Assembly: GCF_918378365.1 (NCBI RefSeq)
Contig: NZ_OU912926.1
Span: 1,984,001 to 2,048,000 of the forward strand
Length of the DNA stretch: 64,000 bases
Reading direction: 5' to 3'
From: Candidatus Nitrotoga arctica
GTDB taxonomy: Bacteria; Pseudomonadota; Gammaproteobacteria; Burkholderiales; Gallionellaceae
Below the pieces are notes generated by a model that ran no database searches, was not told the DNA's origin, and was given only the letters and a program-made list of their open reading frames with translations. Positions 41,210 through 51,215 of the stretch are shown piece after piece. Position 1 is the stretch's first letter, and every line of letters starts with the position of its first letter. The translations under genes were made by a program, and so were the position numbers.

Positions 41210-41992
41210 AAATATCTCCTGTTGATCGTTGCATTGAATGTATGAAGCCAGTGCGGTACGAGCAGTAATTGCAAGCACACAACGGCTTGTAAATTGAAGG
41301 CAGCAAGAATTACGCCAAATAAAAACTGTTTAGTATAATCAGTATGTTGAAAGAGTGTTTAATAGTGCTGTAAATCAGACTGTAAAATTTCCTGACAGAA
41401 CTCCCTTTAAAAATTCTGTTTTCATGGTTTTTTCTAAAAAATCTTCTAAAGAACATTTACTGTTAATGATTGTTAGACAGCTACAGAAAGCACGATATTG
41501 CAGGGTGCCGTTTTTGGCATGGTTACGTTTTGGCTACGACACATTTCACAGACACAATCCAATTTCAGCAAAGGTCTTTGCCTTAATAAAAGGCGGACTT
41601 ACCGAACCTTAGGCACTGCATTTATGTAAATGATGAGCACAGTAATATTGCTGCAACATAATAATGATCAAATTTATACCAGCTCCAGCATACAAAGTTT
41701 TATGAAAGCAGTATGCGAATTGGAGACCCAATGAACTTTCCGAACCAAATAATGGAGAATGTATGAAAAGACTGGATAACGATAATTGGACTTTTGGCTC
41801 CCGTAAAACTCTCGTTAGGTTGAAGTTAGCGCTATTAATTGTTAATATAACGGTCTCTATTAGCTAAGAAGAATCTGATGTAAGAATGGGTATCTGTTGT
41901 TATTTTATGTTGCCTGATAGTTGCGTGCTTTTGTCCTATTAATTATTACCCTCAATAAACTATGACAACTTAGTAAAATCAAGGGGATATTG
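41210..41992. other. Stretch without a convincing gene
   Basis: An 85-codon frame at 41355 has no ribosome site. A 34-codon frame at 41764 (MKRLDNDNWTFGSRKTLVRL, preceded by GGAGAA) is possible but unsupported. Nothing else is seen. Confidence 0.4.
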
Positions 41993-42079
41993 ATGAAAGA
42001 CTGGATACCGATGATTGCTTCAATGTGCGCAATAATTATGTGCTTTGCACTAACATGTGCTTACATTCTTAAGCTATGA
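41993..42079 (+). CDS. 28-aa single-helix membrane peptide
   Basis: An ATG preceded by AAGGGGATATTG opens 28 codons: MKDW and then a hydrophobic helix (IPMIASMCAIIMCFALTC) with a basic end. It is the right length for one membrane pass. Small proteins like this are easily spurious; the ribosome site and hydrophobic pattern are the only support. Confidence 0.45.
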   Translation: MKDWIPMIASMCAIIMCFALTCAYILKL

Positions 42080-42146
42080 CAATTTAATCACAGAGTCACC
42101 AAAATTTTGGATTGCTCGGAAAGATATATTGCAATAGGAAATTGTT

Positions 42147-42398
42147 ATGTCAATAGAATCCATGCTTAAAGCAATGGTTCATGAAATTCGAGTGCTGGGT
42201 GGTGCAGAAGCTCAGATCGATGCATATCTTACTGACTGGACTATGGCTACTGAGGATTCCGCGAACTCGTTGCCATGTCCTTCCTGTAATCTGATAGGTG
42301 AGCTCAAGCAACTAAATCACCTTGATGATACAGACGGAGTAAGTAAAGTCAGATGCACGTACTGTCGTAAGTTCTTTCGGTTCGGTAACACAATGTAA
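42147..42398 (+). CDS. Small zinc-ribbon-like protein
   Basis: An 83-aa protein: an N-terminal helical region (MLKAMVHEIRVLGGAEAQIDAYLTDW) and a C-terminal ribbon with two Cys-x-x-Cys pairs (CPSC and CTYC) 30 residues apart, suggesting one zinc site. A decayed paralogue follows in tandem. Function unknown; nucleic-acid or protein binding would fit. No start-site signal stronger than AGGAAATTGTT is seen. Confidence 0.65.
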   Translation: MSIESMLKAMVHEIRVLGGAEAQIDAYLTDWTMATEDSANSLPCPSCNLIGELKQLNHLDDTDGVSKVRCTYCRKFFRFGNTM

Positions 42399-42506
42399 CG
42401 ATCCATAAGTAATTGGGCAAACCTCCTTTTTTCCTTAAAGCTTATGATCTTCTTCATCATTAATTATAATGATTCTCATTATCGAATAAATAACGGATAG
42501 ATTTGT

Positions 42507-42700
42507 ATGACACTTAAATTTTTGCTCGTAGAAATGTTACAACAAATTAGATTTAATAACGGTACAGAAACACAAGTCGAAACATATGTGACCGAATGGC
42601 GTAGCGCTATTGAAAATTTTGGGAAGCCTTGCCATGCCACTGTGCTTTATGAAAGGCCAAATTTAACGCCTAAACCATCTTGACGACGAAAAAGGAGAAA
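42507..42700 (+). pseudogene. Decayed paralogue of the zinc-ribbon protein
   Basis: MTLKFLLVEMLQQIRFNNGTETQVETYVTEW aligns with the start of the upstream protein. Frameshifts follow; the other frames still show LPCPLCFMKGQI and RLNHLDDEKGES, matching LPCPSCNLIGEL and QLNHLDDTDGVS. It ends abruptly where the second rnk segment begins, so that duplication truncated it. Confidence 0.7.
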
Positions 42701-42708
42701 GTTGAACA

Positions 42709-43118
42709 TCACTTTGTATATTCGCCCGACCTTTCTGGTTGGTAACTGATATCGAGCACCCGTACCTTTATGGTATTGCCTCCGGGTACCGGCCATTCCA
42801 TCTGCTGACCGACCGCCCCAGCAACGCGCTACCGACCGGCGCCAATACGGAAATCCGACTGGGCTTTCCCAACGCGTCCTCAGGATATGACAGTGTCAGT
42901 TCGAACGTCTTTCCCGTCGGCTCAATAATAAAGCGAATGGTTGAGTTCATGGTTACAACGGTCGCCGGGATATTCTCGGGCTCAATTACCACCGCACGAT
43001 CTAATTCATACCGCAGATTGTCCAATTCGGGCTGTGAATCTTTCGGCAGCGTATCTATTAAGTAGTTGAGCCGCACTAGATCCAGACTCGAAACAATGAT
43101 GTTGGGAAGATCAGTCAC
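42709..43118 (-). pseudogene. Second rnk copy, frameshifted
   Basis: Close paralogue of the rnk gene at 27864-28277, reading to VLAPVGSALLG. Four bases (TAGC on the plus strand, near 42819) present in the first copy are missing here, so the C-terminal LAVGQQMEWPVPGG part is out of frame. The GTG start and upstream AAGGAAA are kept. The duplication extends upstream across the structured leader. Confidence 0.9.
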
Positions 43119-43398
43119 AATAAATTTTCCTTATTTCCTGATTGATTTTAATTGCTTATGAAGTGGCACTCTTTGTAAGTTTTCATGAGGTGGCAATGAA
43201 TTGTTCCAATTTAATATCCCACAAAGTAATCATTGATGCGTTATTCAACTCTTTATTCAAAGGAGATCGTGTAAAGAACACCCTCGATTTCAATTGAACT
43301 GAGGCGTGGTTTGCGCTACCAATAATCCCTATCTTGTTACTTCTATGGTTCAATCAGTACTCTGAACCGATCACTCTCACGCAGACCAAGAATCAAAT

Positions 43399-43545
43399 AA
43401 ATGCCCCTGAACCTAATGGGAACAGGGGCAATATCTTAACTAATAATGTGATAAGTTAAGATTCCACGTCCAAGGAGGAAAAACGTGGGAATAGCTTACG
43501 CTATACGAAAAGTATAGACAAAAAAATGCTGAAATAGTTCCCACC
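43399..43545 (-). ncRNA. Structured leader or small RNA, copy 2
   Basis: Same succession of hairpins as at 28628-28780. The fourth hairpin is GTTAAGA/TCTTAAC (pair changed from C-G to T-A), the last GCCCCTG/CAGGGGC is one pair longer, and the CTATAC/GTATAG hairpin is well formed. The T-run after the last hairpin is interrupted (ATTTATTTG), so termination should be weaker than in copy 1. The downstream rnk copy is a pseudogene. Confidence 0.6.
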
Positions 43546-43876
43546 GCATTGCAACAGAGGTGAACCTACCGCATAGTCATAAGGACTTAAACTGAGGAGA
43601 TAATCGCTTCAGCGTGAACATTAAATAAAAATCATATTACACACAGGGGAGAAAAAATTGGTCGTCTACCTATTGATACGGCCAAGTGAAGTTTGAAGGG
43701 GGAGGTGTCGTCACTGTGCAGTTTGACTAGCAGTGTTTGTAATATCGTTCTGATCATCGCCTCGGTTGCCTTTACGACGGCTTACGCGTAGACAAATAGG
43801 AAGCAAGGGAACCTGGTAGCCGTCTATGTTCTCCCCCGCACAGATTGAATTTGATTGTAAGCCTATACTTTAATTA
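43546..43876. other. Gene-free stretch with an IS630 end scrap
   Basis: At 43672-43699, TATTGATACGGCCAAGTGAA and following resemble the IS630 end at 33509. Right after it a frame reads VCNIVLIIASVAFTTAYA and a stop, possibly a signal peptide remnant. No complete gene. Confidence 0.5.
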
Positions 43877-43900
43877 TTGAATACCTTTAATTTCGATTTA

Positions 43901-44245
43901 ATGGATAACTTCGATTTTGATGCTTGGGCAAAGCTGGCGAGAACAGCTCCAGATGATTTTGAGTTGCGACGTCGTGCTGTTATCGAAAGTCAAATCTCCA
44001 GTAGTGATAATGTTTTCCGCTTGCGAGGATTGCAATGTCGTATTGACATGGAAAGGATACGTGCTCACACCCCGTTGAAGGCATGTTTGCGACTATTAAC
44101 CTTGATGTGGGATGCGTTCGTAGATTTAAATAAGTCATTGAACACCTTGATGGGAAATGATTGCAGATCAACAAACGCATCATCTCATTCTGCGAGAAGT
44201 GCAGAAATTATCCCTCTGGCAACTAAATACAAACCACACGAATGA
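43901..44245 (+). CDS. DUF3135-family protein
   Basis: About 114 aa from the ATG at 43901 (MDNFDFDAWAKLARTAPDDFE, the usual family start). Conserved features follow: RRRAVIESQI, LRGLQCRIDMERIRAHTPLKACLRL, MWDAFVDLNKSLN. It is a cytoplasmic helical protein of unknown function found in beta- and gammaproteobacteria. The last 30 residues are polar and family-atypical. Intact. Confidence 0.75.
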   Translation: MDNFDFDAWAKLARTAPDDFELRRRAVIESQISSSDNVFRLRGLQCRIDMERIRAHTPLKACLRLLTLMWDAFVDLNKSLNTLMGNDCRSTNASSHSARSAEIIPLATKYKPHE

Positions 44246-44449
44246 AACGTCGACCATTGCTTTCTAACCGTAACTGTTAAGGCGGTGGGGTTGGTTACTA
44301 ATTCCAGCAGCTGGGTAACAATGAATCATGGATTCGCTCAAAGAGGGGGAGTATGTGCCGCTATACCTCGGCACTCATTTGAGTCCAGCCTGCTGCCTGT
44401 CAGAACCCTGAGCGTCTGCAGCGAAATTTATAACCGCCATGCGTAACGC

Positions 44450-45163
44450 TCAATCCGACAGAAAGTAATCAACAGTGGACACCACTCTTATTTTCTTGAT
44501 GTGGGGAGTGCTGCTGTCTCTATCTGAAATCGTGAACTGACCCTGGTTGGCACTCTTAATTTTACCGAGCTTACTATTCGAATCAGCTGCGAATTGCTCA
44601 GCAACATGACGTGCATTCCTCGTGGCTTCTTCCACCATAGATGGCTTGACAGCGTTTAGCTTAGTAAACAGGTATTCCGTTTTCTGTTCGTATTCTTCCC
44701 CGCCGAAGGCGATTCCCTTTTTTCCCAACTCACCCAGGTTGTTTTTTGCGGATCGAGCAAGATCGATTTTAGTGGTATAGACAGCAATAGTTTGCTTAGC
44801 AGTGTAGCGTAGGCTCACATTTTGACCGCCGTAATTCTGCGCGAGCTTATCTGTTATCACGGGAGCCGCAATAGTGATTTCGGAAGGCGAGAAACCCGCC
44901 ACTTCCAGAAATTTTGAGACCTGTTTAGTGTTTGTCTCCATCGACGCATAAAGTGCGCTCAGATCATTGCCAGCTGCAGTAAATCGAATAGGCCATGCAG
45001 CGATATCAGCTGGAACTTCCCGCTCAGAAAGCCCTTTAACGGAAACACTCCGATCATACGACTTAAATTTAAGTGCACTTTCTCCGAGGATATATCCAGC
45101 TACGATCAGTCCAATGCACAGCAGTGCGCCAAGAGTAAATGATGATTTTAGTTCGTTCGTCAT
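44450..45163 (-). CDS. SIMPL-domain (DUF541) exported protein
   Basis: About 237 aa from MTNELKSS; the longer frame start at 45229 is less likely because the membrane helix (FTLGALLCIGLIVAGYILGE, about 9-28) then lies at the N-terminus as usual. The SIMPL domain follows: SVSVKGLSEREVPADIAAWPI, then ASMETNTKQVSKFLEVAGF and ITIAAPVITDK, to STVDYFLSD at the end. Probably periplasmic and anchored, function unknown. Its C-terminal 39 codons are duplicated at 3038-3157. Confidence 0.9.
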   Translation of the reverse strand: MTNELKSSFTLGALLCIGLIVAGYILGESALKFKSYDRSVSVKGLSEREVPADIAAWPIRFTAAGNDLSALYASMETNTKQVSKFLEVAGFSPSEITIAAPVITDKLAQNYGGQNVSLRYTAKQTIAVYTTKIDLARSAKNNLGELGKKGIAFGGEEYEQKTEYLFTKLNAVKPSMVEEATRNARHVAEQFAADSNSKLGKIKSANQGQFTISDRDSSTPHIKKIRVVSTVDYFLSD

Positions 45164-45310
45164 ATTAGATTTCTTTAAGCTCCAGTTGCGGTCTAATCGG
45201 GATAGAAAGGAGCATCGCCTCTCTCTCAAAGTCTCTCCGTCACGGTCAGGTACGGATTATCCAAAAATTATTCATGGCGGTTGGTATTATGTGAAGACAT
45301 AAAACCCGTT

Positions 45311-45805
45311 TTACTCAGCATATGCTCGCTTTAATTCCTCAATGTCGATTTTCTTCATTTTAAGCATAGCTTCCATAGCTCTTTGTGATTTCTCAGAATT
45401 GGGATCATTGATCATCTCAACTAAATCAGTAGGGACAACTTGCCATGAAACGCCATACTTGTCTTTGAGCCAGCCACATTGCTATGCCTTTTCATCCCCA
45501 CCTTAGATAGCCTCTCCCAGTAATAATCTACTTCTTCTTGCGTCTTGCAATTGATTTGAAACGAAATGGCCTCGTTAAATTGGAATATCGGCCTCCCGTT
45601 GAGAGCGGTAAACATCTGTCCATCAAGTTCAAAGGCCACGGTCATTACGATCCCACCAGTTTTCCATGAATTGCATATCCCGCTTTTCCGTATCGAGTAA
45701 TTTTTAAGATTTTTGAGTTTTTAAAGATAGCGGTATAAAACCCCACTGCCTCTTCGGCTTATCATCAAACCACAAACAGGGTGTTATTTTTTATATAACT
45801 TGCAT
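45311..45805 (-). pseudogene. PhnB-type VOC protein, several frameshifts
   Basis: All parts of the family are present but in shifting frames: KITPCLWFDD, AEEAVGFYTAIFKNSKILKITRYG, VMTVAFELDGQMFTALNGRPIFQFNEAISF, EEVDYYWERL, CGWLKDKYGVSWQVVPTDLVEMI and IDIEELKRAYAE. At least three single-base deletions (near 45750, 45652 and 45485) break it, and a stop follows the first codons. IS3 copy C sits just upstream. Confidence 0.88.
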
Positions 45806-45820
45806 GATGGTTTGTAGTGG

Positions 45821-46998
<1,178 letters not shown>

Positions 46999-47312
46999 TT
47001 AGTACTCCTCTGATGGTGGATTTTCCACCTATCGAGGTGTCCGTGCAAATTAGACCACTACATTCCTTAGAAATAGCCTGTGAATTATGAGGGTACTCTC
47101 ATGGAGGCACTCCCTCACTATCGTCGTGGGTCCAGGGGGGGGTTACATTTTGACGGAAGGTGTGCCTAAGTATAATAACTATTTGTTTTTAATGGACAAT
47201 ATAGCAATATTTAGTTATAATTCAGTTGTCGCAATGATATGATATAAGCGGCGAATCGGGGAGCGCTAACTCTCCGACCGCCTAACCAAAATCGACTATT
47301 AAGAAGTCAAAA

Positions 47313-47850
47313 ATGGCTAAGCAAGAGTATAGCCGCGCATTGTCGCGGGAGTGTGCATTTTTCTACGTTGACGGCATTCCTACCAAGGGCGCATGGCTTG
47401 AGCTGGACGATGTGGATTCATGGGATAAGGTGCGCGATGAGTTATCACAGCAAAGGCTTCACCTGTGATGAATTCGGGGGCGACATCCTTGTCGCTGACA
47501 TCGAAGGATCACTGGCGCGGTGCTGCTACTCATCCAGCTTCGATCTGTTTGACCTTGACCGATTCATCGAAGTGCAAGAAGACATCATCCGGCACGGGTT
47601 CGACAGCGAGGCTGTGGCGGCATTTATTGGTTGGTATGGCTCATGGTCTCGGGATTCTTTCGAAAGTGCTTACATGGGCAGCTACGACAGCGAGGAAGAT
47701 TTCGCTCAGCAGTATCTTGATGACTCAGGCACGCTAGATCAAATTCCCGAGAGTTTGCGGTACTACTTCGACGTGGAGCGATTTACCCGTGATCTGTTTA
47801 TGGATGGCTACTACTATGACTCTGGGTTTGTGTTCTGTACAAACTGTTGA
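47313..47850 (+). pseudogene. ardA: Antirestriction protein ArdA, frameshifted
   Basis: From the ATG at 47313: MAKQEYSRALSRECAFFYVDG to DKVRDELSQQ, a one-base insertion near 47452, then GFTCDEFGGDILVADIEG in the next frame and the typical ArdA C-terminus: GSYDSEEDFAQQYLDDSGTL, DQIPESLRYYFDVERFTRDLFMDG. About 15 % of residues are acidic, as expected for this DNA mimic, which blocks type I restriction enzymes. It is usually carried by plasmids and conjugative elements, so it supports a mobile origin for this region. Confidence 0.88.
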
Positions 47851-48300
47851 CTGGGTGGGAGGAGCTTCCCCTATAGAGTTTTGACGACGGCAGAGTGTTC
47901 CCCTGAGCGCGGCCTCTATATGTATGGCCTCTTGCAGCCTAAGAAAGAACTATAACTCGCGCCGAGCAACGGCCCCGCCTTGTGCGGAGTTAGTTATTGT
48001 TGGGGGATAGAAAAATCCTGTTGTATGTGCAGTCCAATAAAAAGCGGGTAGAAATGAGGGTAGGATCAGAAACACAATCAGACTCAACCGGCGGGAACCA
48101 GCTTGGTTGTTGGCTTTGCAAAAATCACTTGCGGATATGTTGCAGGCGTATTATTTATCAATGTAACATGCTAATAAATAACGTTTTATTGATTTTTCCA
48201 TTTAAATTCATCACAGCAGCTCAAGGCAAAGCGGTATAAATGAGGTATGTCAAAACAACCTACAAATTCTGCCCACCTTTAACGCATCAACCCACCCACC
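47851..48300. other. Gene-free stretch
   Basis: No gene or RNA seen. A short frame at 47997 has no support. Confidence 0.4.
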
Positions 48301-48615
48301 GTGGCAATTACAGGATGTTTCTACCCTATCGAAGAACTCATATTTACCGATACCCAGATCAGAAACACCCAGCTAGAAGCCAAATTCATCAAGCTTACCG
48401 GCGGGGGCGGATTATACATTGAAGTCACTCCATCAGGCGGCAAGCATTGGCGTTACCGTTTTAGGCTACGACTTTTAGGCTACAACAAGAATGCTTGTTC
48501 GCTATCGACCAATACCCGACATCAAGGCCGCCAAAACCAGATGTCTGCAAGCGATGCTCGCCTGTTAGTCAAGCAAGGCATAAATCCCGCTCAACAGCGA
48601 AAATTAAAGCCATAG
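48301..48615 (+). pseudogene. Phage-type tyrosine integrase, N-terminal remnant
   Basis: The DUF4102 arm-binding domain typical of P4-like integrases is recognisable: LIFTDTQIRNTQLEAKFIKL, TGGGGLYIEVTPSGGKHWRYRFRL and, after a disturbed section, SDARLLVKQGINPAQQRKLKP. The catalytic domain is entirely missing. Integrases of this type insert elements at tRNA 3' ends, consistent with the tRNA-Asn tails to the left, although no tail is found next to this remnant. Confidence 0.8.
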
Positions 48616-48920
48616 TTATTAAATCAGAAATAGCTGAAGAGGCCTATTAATATTCTTCTCACCACTCTTAGTTAAAATAAACCACCGATAACCATTCTCA
48701 AGCGAAATTGTTTCGATAACTCCTGATTCCTTTAGGAAAAAGCCGGATTTCCCCGGTCATTGTGCAAATATGCTTAGGAAATCGCGAGTGTGGTGAAGTA
48801 AAAGTCCTGGCGAATTTAGAGGTATAATGAAATAAAACAACATCGCCGTGCTGGCTGCGTTTCGCTTGCACGATCCGACCTTATCAGGTGATCAACCTGA
48901 TGCGTTAGGCCGGACAAGAT
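48616..48920. other. Gene-free stretch
   Basis: No gene or recognisable repeat seen between the integrase remnant and the lipoprotein gene. Confidence 0.4.
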
Positions 48921-49427
48921 TCATTTTCTTTTATAATAACTAAAAGCTTGCTCAGCAGACATCGGCTCAACCAATGAGTAGCAACGATTATATACATTAT
49001 TCTTTTCGATCTTGGCTCTTACCACCATATTTTTGGATGCCTCAAGATTCCCTCTTTCCAAATTTGCGTCGATAGACACGGGGGTTTCAGTGCAAACATT
49101 CTCATATGTTGTATTTGTATTTTGTTTGCAATCAGTATTAATAGAGTTTCCTACGCCATTGGACGTACAGGAGACAGTACCAGGCTTCTCCACTTTTACA
49201 GTTCTGCATGCTTTATGCACACGATAGCCGCGCGATAAAACACTACTAATCTCGTCAATTTTGGCTTCGTGGATGGATTCATCATTACTTAAACGTTTGT
49301 AGTCACCATCTCGGGAGCAGACATATTGAGCTCTTTCGTATGAAGGCATTTTTTGAAAAGAGCTAACCGTTGTGCATCCACAAATAGAAACAAAAATTGC
49401 AGCAAAATATTTCATGTTGCTTGTCAT
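48921..49427 (-). CDS. Probable lipoprotein, unknown function
   Basis: A 168-aa protein with a leader ending in a lipobox-like ICGC. The mature part has several cysteines (YVCSRDG, KACRTV, VSCTSNG, DCKQN, NVCTET, NRCYSL), suggesting disulfides in the periplasm. A G-rich ribosome site (AAGGGGGGTATAA) precedes the ATG at 49427. Not recognised. It marks the transition from accessory to core genes. Confidence 0.65.
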   Translation of the reverse strand: MTSNMKYFAAIFVSICGCTTVSSFQKMPSYERAQYVCSRDGDYKRLSNDESIHEAKIDEISSVLSRGYRVHKACRTVKVEKPGTVSCTSNGVGNSINTDCKQNTNTTYENVCTETPVSIDANLERGNLEASKNMVVRAKIEKNNVYNRCYSLVEPMSAEQAFSYYKRK

Positions 49428-49556
49428 TTATACCCCCCTTATGTGATGCGCGTCATCAGTCTTCGCTAAAACTAAGCATTCACTTTTACTATTTATCGCA
49501 TAGGTTCATTACTGCTACAACTCGAGGTTAGATTTTTTTCTGAATATTGCCACGTC

Positions 49557-49673
49557 CAACAATATCAGATTTACGGGTTGAAACAAGCGGGTTTAAATCA
49601 AATTCAGATTGGCCAAAAAATTGAAGTTGTCAAATCGACGATTTCACGAGAATTTAGGTCAAATAAAAGGTGA
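49557..49673 (+). pseudogene. IS30-family transposase N-terminal fragment
   Basis: Thirty-eight codons read QQYQIYGLKQAGLNQIQIGQ and then KSTISREFRSN, the helix-turn-helix of IS30 transposases (YQIYALKKAGHSQ... and KSTISREL in typical members). There is no start and the rest is absent. Confidence 0.8.
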
Positions 49674-49737
49674 GCCTCAGGGTTTAAAACATGATATCGA
49701 AAAATGAGGTATGAGATTAATTCAGAAATAATGAGAT

Positions 49738-49765
49738 AACGTGCCCCGGCTGTGTGGGGCACGCT
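49738..49765 (-). terminator. Possible terminator of the HU gene
   Basis: CGTGCCCC/GGGGCACG forms a perfect stem with an 8-base loop 12 bases after the HU stop codon on the minus strand. The following T-run is weak, so it is only probably an intrinsic terminator. Confidence 0.6.
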
Positions 49766-49777
49766 TAATTGCGCTGG

Positions 49778-50071
49778 TTACTTTTTCTTAGCTTTTACGC
49801 CAGCAACTGCGTCTTTCAACTTGCTGCCAACTTTAAATTTCGCGACTTTCTTGGCCGGTATTTTCAGCTCTTTTCCGGTAGCTGGATTCCGACCTATCCG
49901 AGCAGCACGCTGTTCAACAGCAAAGGTGCCAAAACCAATCAGCTGCACGTTATCGTCTTTTACCAATGACGCTTGTATAGCAGCCATCAACGCATTCAGT
50001 ATTTCCTCGACATTGACCTTGGAATTCTTTGTGGACTTCGCTACTGCATCAATCAACTCTGCTTTATTCAT
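49778..50071 (-). CDS. hup: DNA-binding protein HU
   Basis: About 97 aa from MNKAELIDAVA, with AGGGAG upstream of the ATG at 50071. The helical dimerisation part (about 1-40) and the DNA-embracing arm (GFGTFAVEQRAARIGRNPATGKELKIPAKKVAKFKVG) are complete, including the RNPxTG signature with the minor-groove Pro. The C-terminal tail is Lys-rich (GVKAKKK). Nucleoid-associated protein. Intact; HU-alpha versus HU-beta cannot be told here. Confidence 0.96.
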   Translation of the reverse strand: MNKAELIDAVAKSTKNSKVNVEEILNALMAAIQASLVKDDNVQLIGFGTFAVEQRAARIGRNPATGKELKIPAKKVAKFKVGSKLKDAVAGVKAKKK

Positions 50072-50351
50072 AGTTATGACTCCCTTTAGTTGAAAAAACA
50101 CTGCACTGTATCAAGCCATCGGATCAATGGCAATCACAGCCTCACAAATTAATTAAGAATCCCTCAAGAAAATTTACAGCCTCTATCCTAGTTCATGAAC
50201 AGTACTGGTTCTGATAAGTGCAACTTGAAGTTACCTTGTATTATCGCCTTAGTTCTAGGTAAAACACGAAGCGAGCACAAAATATATTGTATTGTTGAAC
50301 TTTAAAACCATTGGCAGAGTTTTTAAATTGGAGTCATAACGATTGATACCT

Positions 50352-51203
50352 TTATTGAGCAATCCCACCTAATTTTCGGTGGTGAAATCGAATATGTTCT
50401 TCGATGAACGTCGAAATAAAATAATACCCATGGTCGTAGTCGTCATGCCAGCGCAGTTCCAAGGGCTGCTGAGCAGCTTGGCAGACTGCTTCGAACGCGT
50501 GAGGAAACAATTGATTAGACAGAAATTTATCGCTTAACCCCTGATCAATCAGTATTCCGCTTGGAAATGGCGCATGCCTTTGTTTCATGAGCGCACTGGC
50601 ATCGTATTGCTGCCAGGCCTCTTGCTCGCTGCCCAGATATGCAGTAAATGCCTTTACACCCCAAGGACATTTACTCGGTGCACAGATCGGCGCAAATGCC
50701 GACACCGTTTTAAAAAGATCCGGATTGCGTAGCGCCAAAACAAGCGCCCCATGCCCGCCCATTGAGTGTCCGGTAATACCAATACTGGAAAGCAACACCG
50801 GAAATTCCCGCACTATCAATTCATATAGTTCCAACACGTAACTGTACATACGGTAATGCTTGTTCCATGGTGCTTCTGTCGCATCGAGATAGAAACCTGC
50901 GCCGACCCCAAAATCCCAGCTATCTGCTTCTCCTGGAAGATTAGCGCCGCGCGGGCTGGTATCGGGCGTAATCAGCATCAGTCCTTGCTGCGCAGCACTA
51001 CGCTGTGCACCCGCCTTGATCATGAAAGTTTCTTCCGTACAGGTCAGACCAGCCAGGCAGAACAGGGCGGGAACCTTGCCTTCTCGAGCCTGCGGCGGCA
51101 GGAATACCGAAAACCGCATCGGCAAGCCGATTGCTTCGGAATGATGACTATAGAACCGCTGGGCCCCTCCAAAACATGCGTGTTCGCTGATCAGCTCAAG
51201 CAT
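50352..51203 (-). CDS. fghA: S-formylglutathione hydrolase
   Basis: A 283-aa alpha/beta hydrolase of the esterase D family that converts S-formylglutathione to glutathione and formate. The nucleophile is Ser147 in GHSMGGHG, with Asp in DQGLSDKF and His in DYDHGYYF completing the triad; LPPQAREGKVPALFCLAGLTCTEE is typical for the family. It starts 12 bases after the frmA stop, so the two form an operon for formaldehyde detoxification. The frame is full length. Confidence 0.96.
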   Translation of the reverse strand: MLELISEHACFGGAQRFYSHHSEAIGLPMRFSVFLPPQAREGKVPALFCLAGLTCTEETFMIKAGAQRSAAQQGLMLITPDTSPRGANLPGEADSWDFGVGAGFYLDATEAPWNKHYRMYSYVLELYELIVREFPVLLSSIGITGHSMGGHGALVLALRNPDLFKTVSAFAPICAPSKCPWGVKAFTAYLGSEQEAWQQYDASALMKQRHAPFPSGILIDQGLSDKFLSNQLFPHAFEAVCQAAQQPLELRWHDDYDHGYYFISTFIEEHIRFHHRKLGGIAQ

Positions 51204-51215
51204 GGTGCAGCCCCT

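Noticed and set aside
41355-41612. 85-codon frame as a gene
   Set aside because: Non-ATG start, no ribosome site, no recognisable motif.
48921-49427. Part of the integrated element
   Set aside because: It is open and lies outside the last recognisable mobile remnant on its left, but the IS30 scrap to its right leaves this undecided, so I did not assign it to the island.
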